Source: a virus | Reading direction: 5' to 3' (one strand) | IMG/VR virus record: IMGVR_UViG_3300045051_000064 | Coordinates: 1-36,243 of that record | DNA length: 36,243 bases | The notes under the pieces: model-generated | Seen by the model: the letters and a program-made list of their open reading frames with translations, nothing else | What the model was told of the DNA's origin: nothing | Databases searched by the model: none | Program-made: the position numbers and the translations under genes | Shown: piece by piece, positions 30,447 to 36,243 of the stretch | How the letters are laid out: each line of letters starts with the position of its first letter | Numbering within the stretch: the stretch's first letter is position 1

Positions 30447-31700
30447 CTACACCTCGGGCGCCGATGCAAGTGGTTGTTTGACCACCTCTTTGCCGAGGTC
30501 GCCGATGCGGGTCAGATTCAACTGCACGGTGTAATCATTCATGCCCGGAGCATCGCTCGTGTTGCGACCCTCTAATCGACGCAACTCGTTTCGACTCAGG
30601 ATTCCATTCTGCGCACACGAGGCGTTCCATTTACCACGAGCCTCGCTATCACCACGCATCAGGCCATCCAAATCGAACATTGCGCTATGTGTGCGGCGAC
30701 TACTGTAGAACAAATCACGCTGCATGGCTTGTTCCCAGCGCACGACTTGCGGTCCGATAGTGTCTGTTGTCCACTCGATACCTTGATGCTCGATATTGTT
30801 GTTGGTGCTACGTGTCAGTTCCGCAACCTTGTGCGGTGGAACACCGAAGATGCGGCAGATGTCGATGACTTGAAAGCTGCGTGTTTCAAGAAACTGCGCA
30901 TCTTCGCTTGTCATTCCAACCGCCTGCCACTCCAAACCATCTTCAAGTACAGCGATCTTGTTAGACTTATCGACGCCACCGTGTATATCATTCCACGACT
31001 CACGCAAACGCTTGGCTGCCTCCGTATCCTTTAGACGCCCCTTCATCTTTAACAAACCACCTGGACGCGCACCATTCCCAAACAGCCGGGCGCCATGCTC
31101 CTCGGTGGCCATAGCCAAACCGATAGCTTCGCGATGCAGCGAAATTGGACTGATCGGATTGATACCATCGGAACTCATCAGATGCAGAAAGAACATCTCA
31201 TCTTGCAGAATGACGCGCTCCGGTCCATTGTTCGGACAATATTTGAACGCGAGCTTGCCACTTGGGGCTCTGAAAGGAAACACATGGTCGGGATGCAACG
31301 GGACCAATTCTTCGACCCCGGATCCGCCAGAACTAATGATCTCGGAATAACATTTGCCTCGCAAACAGAAATGACCCTCCATCATCTCGCGCCACTCAAA
31401 TGATGTCTGCCAGCGATTAGGCTGCCATGCGAGTTTGTCAAACAACGGATGTTTGCGATCTGTCTCATGCCCGCCGTCTGGCAGATTGCGTTCAACGGTT
31501 AGCGGAAGGGACGCAAGAGCCTGTGCGCGCAATGAGACACAGCGAAATACGGCGGTCACACGCATGGCGCTGTCCGCTGTGACGGACATTCCAGACGACG
31601 ATCGTGACCCCATACCAAACCATTCAGCGATTACAGGGTCGCGTGGTGGGCCAAGCACTTGCGACGTGGCGCGAGTAGACAATTGCGACAGGAGGCCCAT
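30447..31700 (-). CDS. Portal protein, HK97 family
   Basis: A 417-residue portal forming the dodecameric DNA entry ring. Signatures are MRVTAVFRCVSLRAQALASLPLTVER, WRQ-type PNRWQTSFEWREMMEGHFCLRGKCY, VELVPLHPDHV, LHLMSSDGINPISPI, FGNGARPGGLLK and CRIFGVPPHKVAELTRSTNNNIEHQ. The start is the ATG at 31700, which overlaps the stop of the small membrane gene (TGATG); a longer frame from 31739 would overlap that gene needlessly. The C-terminus ends in a Leu/Lys-rich helix. Normal length for the family. Confidence 0.93.
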   Translation of the reverse strand: MGLLSQLSTRATSQVLGPPRDPVIAEWFGMGSRSSSGMSVTADSAMRVTAVFRCVSLRAQALASLPLTVERNLPDGGHETDRKHPLFDKLAWQPNRWQTSFEWREMMEGHFCLRGKCYSEIISSGGSGVEELVPLHPDHVFPFRAPSGKLAFKYCPNNGPERVILQDEMFFLHLMSSDGINPISPISLHREAIGLAMATEEHGARLFGNGARPGGLLKMKGRLKDTEAAKRLRESWNDIHGGVDKSNKIAVLEDGLEWQAVGMTSEDAQFLETRSFQVIDICRIFGVPPHKVAELTRSTNNNIEHQGIEWTTDTIGPQVVRWEQAMQRDLFYSSRRTHSAMFDLDGLMRGDSEARGKWNASCAQNGILSRNELRRLEGRNTSDAPGMNDYTVQLNLTRIGDLGKEVVKQPLASAPEV

Positions 31701-31861
31701 CAGCCACGCGCTCCGAGCCAGAACAACACGGCGCCGCATACGATATATGCGGCAGGAGGATAAATCATGGAGATGCCGTATCCAACCATACCGAGTCCTC
31801 CAAACGCGACAGCATCACGCAAGTCAAACAAGGATACAAGTTGTCTTAGACGTTCGCGCAT
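31700..31861 (-). CDS. Small membrane protein between terminase and portal
   Basis: A 53-residue protein, MRERLRQLVSLFDLRDAVAFGG..., with two closely spaced hydrophobic segments (AVAFGGLGMVGYGISMIY and AAYIVCGAVLFWLGA). GAGGG stands just before the ATG at 31861, and the stop overlaps the portal start. I know similar two-helix genes in this position in HK97-type phages; their role is unknown. Confidence 0.7.
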   Translation of the reverse strand: MRERLRQLVSLFDLRDAVAFGGLGMVGYGISMIYPPAAYIVCGAVLFWLGARG

Positions 31862-31936
31862 AATCCCTCAAAATGAATATCGCTAATCAGCGGAGTGGTC
31901 ACACTATCATACCGTTTTAGACAAAGCAAGCAAGTG

Positions 31937-33643
31937 TCAAACGCTCACGATTCCGCGATCGTTGTATATGCTGGATGCCGACACGGGATTTAGCGCCATC
32001 AGCGACACCGCATTAAGCAACGCCATCAGCGGGTCGATCTTGGCAAACCCCGACGCCTGCTTGGTGATGCTCACAGCGTTACCCTTCGGCTCGACCTTGG
32101 CATTACCGACACACCATGCCATCATTTCGCTTCCACCGTGTTCAAAAACACCCTCGGCGAGCCAACGTTCGGCAGTCTTTATCGCGCCAGCCATCTTCCA
32201 ACCCTGCGAAATGCCGACCATGACATCGACCATGCGGCCCTCCGAATCGGGAACTTGCTCAGGTATCCCCGCCCCGACAAGCGCCTCAAGAATCGCACCG
32301 ATGCCATAGGGATCAACACCAATCTTGTCCAACAACCCAGCGTCATAAACACGCTTTACGATGTCAACAAGTTGAGCGATGTCGTCACCGATTTGTTCAA
32401 CGAGCGTCAAATCGCCTTGCTGGGAAAAGTCGCGGAACCTCGGGGCTTCGGCTTTACGACGCTCAAGTACGGACGGATGTGCCCAGGCGTGACCCCAGTG
32501 TAGCTTACGCCCACTCACACGGTCGCGGCCCAGCACGGCGAGGCCTAGCAAATCGTCCAAGCCGCCACCATCTATACCTACGTCCACGACTTCGCAGCGG
32601 TCTAGCAGGTTGTCTAGGGTCAGGCCGGTGAGTGACGCCGCTTCCCAGTGATCGGCACCAGCCCAACGATCAGAACGAAGGTTCAGCCCGATCTCCACGT
32701 TGAGGTGTTTGGCCAGGAAAGTCTGCATCCCCCCGTCAATTTTATGCTGGTTCTTTTTTAGATTATCCTCAAGCCACGCACGCGACACGCTGCGGCCTAT
32801 GTTTGGGTTTGTGATGTGAAAGTTCTCTGGCAGCAAGTACGCTTTTTCGGCGATCATGTCCTTCGGGAACTCATACAGCACACCGAGCGATTTTGGGTCC
32901 ACGATCATCCCGTCGCGCACGTCTCGGAAATACTGCAATTTGTCCTTAAAAACACCACTCGGAGCTTCGTCGCTCTGCGTGGTCAGATAAATCACCCAGC
33001 CCTCGTCGCGCGATATTTGCCCGCCGAGGGCTTCTTGAAACATGGACTCGGCGTTGACCTTTTTGCCGAAAATCCAGTGTTCATCAACCATGACCCGACC
33101 AGCCTTCTTACCTGATACCGTGTCGGTGTCTGCCGCTACGACTTTCAGGCTTTGCTTAGTGTGACGGTGCGTGATAGTACGGATGTGATCCTGCACCAGA
33201 AAGATTGTGCTCAATTCTTCATCGGCACGCACCATAGCCGCCGCAGGCTTAAACGAGTTATCCGCTACTTCCTTCGTTGGGGCTAGGATGAGATGTTCTT
33301 CGTCCTCACGCCAGCACAGTATCGTCGCGGTCAGCATGATCCCTGCTGCGATAGTGGACTTTGTGTTCTTTTTAGAGACGAGGAGGTAAAACTCGCGGAT
33401 CAGTTGGTTGCCTGTCTCCGCGTCATACGCCCCGAATATGGCAGACACGAAATCAAACACCCACTGTTCAGAACACTCTCCGAAAGTCGGCTTGCCCGGC
33501 TGGTCTGTAACCCGCAGCGATTTGAATATGGCGAGGGCTTCTTCCGCTTGTTCGGGAAATATCGGCGGCGGAATGATCGAGTCTCCGCGCCGGATGCGGT
33601 CGGCCCAATCCATACATGAAGTAGTCCATACTGGGCGAGTCAT
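31937..33643 (-). CDS. Terminase large subunit
   Basis: A 568-residue packaging motor. The ATPase part has a deviant Walker A, SKKNTKST (90-97), with Thr in place of the usual Gly, and Walker B VMVDEH (185-189, D187 and E188), followed by YLTTQSDEAPSG as a coupling motif. The nuclease part has the acidic residues of VGIDGGGLDDLLGLA and later DPYGIGAI. It belongs to the Terminase_1/YmfN (COG4626) group. Starts at 33643 in an ATGA overlap with the HD gene. Packaging mode (cos or pac) cannot be read from the sequence. Confidence 0.93.
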   Translation of the reverse strand: MTRPVWTTSCMDWADRIRRGDSIIPPPIFPEQAEEALAIFKSLRVTDQPGKPTFGECSEQWVFDFVSAIFGAYDAETGNQLIREFYLLVSKKNTKSTIAAGIMLTATILCWREDEEHLILAPTKEVADNSFKPAAAMVRADEELSTIFLVQDHIRTITHRHTKQSLKVVAADTDTVSGKKAGRVMVDEHWIFGKKVNAESMFQEALGGQISRDEGWVIYLTTQSDEAPSGVFKDKLQYFRDVRDGMIVDPKSLGVLYEFPKDMIAEKAYLLPENFHITNPNIGRSVSRAWLEDNLKKNQHKIDGGMQTFLAKHLNVEIGLNLRSDRWAGADHWEAASLTGLTLDNLLDRCEVVDVGIDGGGLDDLLGLAVLGRDRVSGRKLHWGHAWAHPSVLERRKAEAPRFRDFSQQGDLTLVEQIGDDIAQLVDIVKRVYDAGLLDKIGVDPYGIGAILEALVGAGIPEQVPDSEGRMVDVMVGISQGWKMAGAIKTAERWLAEGVFEHGGSEMMAWCVGNAKVEPKGNAVSITKQASGFAKIDPLMALLNAVSLMALNPVSASSIYNDRGIVSV

Positions 33644-34140
33644 GCTGGCAGCAAATCGTGCGCCATCTGCCACAAGTCTGCATCTCCTTCACGCAAAACC
33701 TCAAGCAGTGACCGTTTTTCAGCAAAATATACTTTCGCAAACTCAGGATCATACGCTGCGATGCTCCGCGTGTTGTCGATCAGGTCGGCTAACTTGATCG
33801 TCTTTGCGGCGGCAGACGCCTTTGCCGTATGCTCTCGGTCAATCCGCTTACGGGCAGCGCGATTGCCGTCAGACGGAACGCTCACGTCGGTCAACTGCTC
33901 AACCAATGTCGCAATCTCGGAACCGAACATTTTTTCAATACCCCACAAAGTCGCATGGGTGTCCTCCACGGTGTCGTGCAGCCACGCTGCGCAAAGCATC
34001 TCTTCGGAATGCGGGACGGAGCGCACCAATTCAACCACGCTTGCGGGGTGAACGATGTACGGGTCCCCCGTATATTTGCGACGCTGGTTAATCGCCGCGT
34101 GGCATCGTTCGGCGTAAATTTTTGCCTGTTGCTCCCTCAT
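33640..34140 (-). CDS. HD hydrolase of small alarmone hydrolase (SAH) type
   Basis: A 166-residue HD-domain protein resembling the hydrolase half of RelA/SpoT and Mesh1. It has RRKYTGDPYIVHP (20-32, H31), WLHDTVEDT (53-61, H55-D56 and catalytic E59-D60) and KLADLIDN (117-123, D119 and N123). All manganese and catalytic residues expected for (p)ppGpp hydrolysis are present, and no synthetase or TGS/ACT domain follows. It would remove the alarmone 3'-pyrophosphate in the host cytoplasm. It lies between small and large terminase genes with ATGA overlaps on both sides, so it is expressed late, at a time when starvation signals or toxin-made alarmones could stop the phage. Substrate is inferred. 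Confidence 0.85.
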   Translation of the reverse strand: MREQQAKIYAERCHAAINQRRKYTGDPYIVHPASVVELVRSVPHSEEMLCAAWLHDTVEDTHATLWGIEKMFGSEIATLVEQLTDVSVPSDGNRAARKRIDREHTAKASAAAKTIKLADLIDNTRSIAAYDPEFAKVYFAEKRSLLEVLREGDADLWQMAHDLLPA

Positions 34141-34673
34141 CTCTCACCTCCCACCACCTTGAGCGGCGGCGCGCTCGCCTTGAACTTACCCGACCCCGCC
34201 GCCTTTGCCGCCTCCAACTGCTTTTCCTTCTTTCCCTTCTTGCCGTCATCCGACGCCTCGGCCTGCGCCGCCAGCAGCAATTTGAGCGTGTTGGACCGCA
34301 CCGGCAGGCTGACCGCCTTCATCATCGCCGCCCGCCGTCGCCCGTCCCGGTCGTTGGCCGTCTCACTCTCGATCAGATCCTCCAACTCGCCGATATGCGC
34401 GGTCACTGTGTCCAACTCGTCCAGCATCCGGCGCGTCAGGTCTTGCGTGAGCTCCGCGTTGGTCATGCCGGACGTGTCGGCGGCCGGGCGGCGCAGCAGG
34501 TCGCGGGGCGGCGGCTCTGGGCGGGGCGGCGTGACGGGTGCGCCACGCGTCCAGCCGAGCTTTTTTGCCATTTTGCGGACGTAGGCCTCGCTGACGTGAT
34601 GCTTTTTGCCGATTGCGACGTTGGATAGCTTGCCAGCCTTCCAGTCCTTCTCGATTGCGTCAAGATTTGCCAT
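34137..34673 (-). CDS. Terminase small subunit
   Basis: A 178-residue protein. The N-terminal helix-turn-helix (MANLDAIEKDWKAGKLSNVAIGKKHHVSEAYVRKMAKKLGW) binds packaging sites. A Pro-rich linker and a helical oligomerisation region follow (TNAELTQDLTRRMLDELDTVTAHIGELEDLI), then a Lys/Ala-rich tail. Start chosen at 34673 with GGGG six bases upstream; an in-frame ATG at 34706 is possible. Position just upstream of the large subunit supports the call. Confidence 0.85.
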   Translation of the reverse strand: MANLDAIEKDWKAGKLSNVAIGKKHHVSEAYVRKMAKKLGWTRGAPVTPPRPEPPPRDLLRRPAADTSGMTNAELTQDLTRRMLDELDTVTAHIGELEDLIESETANDRDGRRRAAMMKAVSLPVRSNTLKLLLAAQAEASDDGKKGKKEKQLEAAKAAGSGKFKASAPPLKVVGGER

Positions 34674-34744
34674 CGTACGACCCCGATCACTAATAGATTC
34701 GGGCATCCTAACCCAATTTAGTACGAGATGCAAGCGGTCTCGTA

Positions 34745-35098
34745 CTACCCTCCATGCGCCTGTTTAGCGGTGATTCGGGCATGGCAATCGCGATTGATCG
34801 CCTGCAGATTGCTCGGATGGTCGATCTCGTCCGGCGTCCAGCCCCGGGCGCGCGCCTCGGCCTTGCCGACGATATGGTGCACTTGATCGGCAACAGTGAG
34901 CCGCAACCGCCCGCCCTGGCACTCTGGGCACTGGCATAGACCATGATCGCGCCGCAGAATAACAACCCTCAGCTTCTCCCACTCATAGCCGTAGCCGCGC
35001 TGGTGCCGGTTTCCGCGCTCAGCATCCACCTTCCAGCCGGTGGCCGGGGCAGGCCTGGCTCGATCGAGCAATTTTGGGCGTAAGCATTTAAGTTTCAT
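34745..35098 (-). CDS. HNH endonuclease
   Basis: A 117-residue HNH protein with CQCPEC (zinc knuckle), DQVHHIVGKAEARARGWTPDEIDHPSNLQAINRDCHARIT. The HH...N...H residues form the beta-beta-alpha-metal active site. Small HNH proteins next to terminase genes are common in HK97-type phages and can be needed for cos cleavage. The ATG at 35098 is preferred; the frame opens further upstream only with a TTG. It is the first gene of the late operon. Confidence 0.9.
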   Translation of the reverse strand: MKLKCLRPKLLDRARPAPATGWKVDAERGNRHQRGYGYEWEKLRVVILRRDHGLCQCPECQGGRLRLTVADQVHHIVGKAEARARGWTPDEIDHPSNLQAINRDCHARITAKQAHGG

Positions 35099-35254
35099 GC
35101 GGGGGAGTGTACGGTGAAAACGCGCACAGCGCAATAATCACAGTTGTTGCCGCTAGTCCTGAATATGTCCGCATGGTTCGGGACAAGAAAACTCGTTTAA
35201 ATTCAAAACAGTTCCTTTATTCCTCTATTTCTTCTTAAATTAGTTAGAAAATAG

Positions 35255-35274
35255 ATATATGTATATACATATAT
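35255..35274. repeat. Perfect 20-bp AT palindrome
   Basis: Two 10-base arms without spacer, flanked by ATAG and CTAT that extend the symmetry around one extra base. Candidate repressor site or unwinding element. Confidence 0.6.
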
Positions 35275-35417
35275 ACTATCTATATCTATATATAACGCAT
35301 ATAAATGTAAAAGAATGAGCCGCCCTCAGGACAAGCGGACAAGTTGTAAAAAGTGGTATATTTTCCTTGTATCTCAATAAGTTACAGAATGCCTCTATTT
35401 GGCCTCTATTTTACCCC

Positions 35418-35447
35418 TTGACACGCATATCTTTTCATAGATATAAT
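35418..35447 (+). promoter_or_regulatory. Consensus sigma-70 promoter with operator in the spacer
   Basis: TTGACA (35418-35423), 18 bases, TATAAT (35442-35447): both boxes are perfect. Between and over the -10 lies the inverted repeat ATATCT-TTTCAT-AGATAT (35427-35444), well placed for a repressor, perhaps the product of the gene it drives. Confidence 0.8.
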
Positions 35448-35485
35448 CAAATTGTCAGCTTAATAATCAAAAAGTGGAGGTATTT

Positions 35486-35911
35486 ATGAGTCAGTTGCAG
35501 AAAGCGGTGGATTATTATTATGCAAATCCAAAAAATAGTAGAAATTCTGTAGCCTCAAAGTTTGGTGTCGGGAACGGAAATCTCTACATTGCGTTGAAAA
35601 AACACGATTTGGACATTGCTGAATACAATGCGATCGGCGATGCGAAGTTGAATTCAATCGACGCATGGCTCAGTGGTAATCCTGGCGCCGGCATAAAGGA
35701 TGCGGCGTCAGTATTTGGTATCTTGCCCAGTACTCTGAGGTCAGCATACCGTGGTCAGAAGATTGCGGCTCGACGTGCCCGACTGGCAAACGGCTTTGTT
35801 GAGGCGGATCCTGTCGCAGAGATGCGTGAGAAATGTGCCATGATTGCCGAAACTGTCGGTGGTGAGCATGGTGCGGCAATAGCGGCTTCGATTCGTTCGG
35901 TGGAGGTGTGA
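35486..35911 (+). CDS. DNA-binding regulator with two HTH-like motifs
   Basis: A 141-residue protein from the ATG at 35486 behind GGAGG. Residues ~1-40 (LQKAVDYYYANPKNSRNSVASKFGVGNGNLYIALKKH) and ~55-95 (IDAWLSGNPGAGIKDAASVFGILPSTLRSAYRGQ) both look like Psq-type helix-turn-helix units, suggesting a tandem DNA-binding fold. It is transcribed from the perfect promoter at 35418 and is divergent from the late operon. A candidate for the protein binding TTGAC-N6-GTCAA or the local palindromes; which one is unknown. Confidence 0.78.
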   Translation: MSQLQKAVDYYYANPKNSRNSVASKFGVGNGNLYIALKKHDLDIAEYNAIGDAKLNSIDAWLSGNPGAGIKDAASVFGILPSTLRSAYRGQKIAARRARLANGFVEADPVAEMREKCAMIAETVGGEHGAAIAASIRSVEV

Positions 35912-35912
35912 G

Positions 35913-36128
35913 ATGCGGACATGCATAGGTTGCCAACACGCTGATTGGCGCAAGACGGCGAATGGTCGGCTGCACCCGTCTGGGGACGGCCAATGTCGAT
36001 ACGAGTACAAAGTCCCGGCGTTGCCTCAGAGCATGTACTGGATTGGGCGAGCGCCGGAACCAAGTGGGAGGCACATCTCGCGCAAGGACGAATTGAAAGA
36101 CCATTGCGCCTATTACTTGCGCGCGTAA
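35913..36128 (+). CDS. Small Cys-containing phage protein
   Basis: A 71-residue protein starting one base after the regulator stop, with GGAGGTG as ribosome site. CIGC at residues 4-7, a further Cys near 28 and one near 65 form a likely zinc site. The start MRTCIGCQHADWRK with H...G.CRY is a pattern I know from many small phage proteins without function. Co-transcribed with the regulator, ended by the terminator at 36153. Confidence 0.75.
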   Translation: MRTCIGCQHADWRKTANGRLHPSGDGQCRYEYKVPALPQSMYWIGRAPEPSGRHISRKDELKDHCAYYLRA

Positions 36129-36152
36129 CAACCCTCTCGGACCGACCATTTG

Positions 36153-36174
36153 GCCCGCCTTGAGCGGGCTTTTT
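36153..36174 (+). terminator. Rho-independent terminator
   Basis: GCCCGC-CTTGA-GCGGGC followed by TTTTT. It ends the regulator operon 25 bases after the last stop. Confidence 0.9.
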
Positions 36175-36243
36175 CACGCCTACCGATTTGACATAATCTG
36201 GCGAACCTCAAATTCCACCACCGAAATTTTTTGTCCAAATGGG

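Larger units (their letters stand above)
35135..35485. promoter_or_regulatory. AT-rich divergent control region
   Basis: About 350 bases between the late operon and the plus-strand regulator gene. It contains an exact 20-bp AT palindrome at 35255-35274 (ATATATGTAT followed by its complement), more TATATA runs to 35295, three copies of CCTCTATTT (35222, 35392, 35403), two close GGACAAG repeats near 35330-35344, and a consensus plus-strand promoter at 35418-35447. No convincing late promoter is seen on the minus strand. A possible 28-codon minus frame (35088-35174) has no ribosome site. Likely a regulatory region; origin function is also possible. Confidence 0.55.

Noticed and set aside
36188-36243. 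TTGACA near the right end as a promoter
   Set aside because: No acceptable -10 at 16-18 bases; the last 69 bases hold nothing else I can support.
1-36243. tRNA genes, insertion sequences, integrase and CI-type repressor
   Set aside because: None recognised on either strand by reading; absence cannot be proved without a search.

Overview
The window reads as an almost complete genome of a tailed, non-contractile (siphovirus-like) phage with an HK97-type head. The lysis genes and the phage families present point to a Gram-negative, probably beta- or gammaproteobacterial host; that host guess is inference. I see no integrase, no recognisable CI-type repressor, no tRNA, no insertion sequence and no CRISPR array, so lytic or temperate lifestyle is undecided. 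The left edge cuts through a gene inside a low-complexity Ala/Trp/Arg repeat, so the contig probably opens at that repeat.

Layout. (1) 1-2836, minus strand: a DNA methyltransferase, a DEAD/DEAH helicase and the cut Ala-rich gene, chained by ATGA overlaps. (2) 2933-11300, plus strand: early/replication operon with an unknown 274-aa protein, a DUF2800 PD-(D/E)XK nuclease, a DUF2815 (Enc34-type) ssDNA-binding protein, a DUF3310 protein, Zn-finger and small proteins, and a family-B DNA polymerase. Behind the polymerase lies an accessory stretch (about 9690-10700) carrying two integron attC-like sites that bracket one small gene. (3) 11236-12862, minus strand: lysis cassette (small membrane protein, amidase endolysin, putative holin, anchored periplasmic protein). 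(4) 13135-13497, plus strand: a secreted-protein gene with its own promoter, placed like a moron. (5) 13494-35098, minus strand: the late operon. Read in its own direction it runs HNH endonuclease, small terminase, alarmone-hydrolase-like HD protein, large terminase, small membrane protein, portal, prohead protease, major capsid, two head proteins, a head-tail connector with an inserted Ig-like domain, a head-spike base and lectin-like fibre, head-closure and neck genes, tail terminator, tail tube, frameshifted tail assembly chaperones, tape measure and distal tail proteins. (6) 35135-35485: AT-rich control region. (7) 35486-36174, plus strand: a DNA-binding regulator, a small Cys protein and a clear rho-independent terminator.

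How the parts work together. Three TTGAC-N6-GTCAA inverted repeats (two of them identical over 16 bp) coincide with the -35 boxes of promoters for the Ala-rich gene, the early operon and the ssDNA-binding-protein unit. One DNA-binding protein could therefore control all three. Replication would use helicase, ssDNA-binding protein, nuclease and family-B polymerase. The late operon is tightly coupled (ATGA, TAATG and TGATG junctions), and short GC-rich hairpins follow the stop codons of several structural genes.

Most worth a second look: the attC-like sites inside a phage genome; the shared operator set; the phage-borne (p)ppGpp-hydrolase-like protein between the terminase genes; the Ig-like insertion in the connector; the GTA-like head-spike pair; the 36-bp duplicated leader; and the AAATTTC frameshift site.
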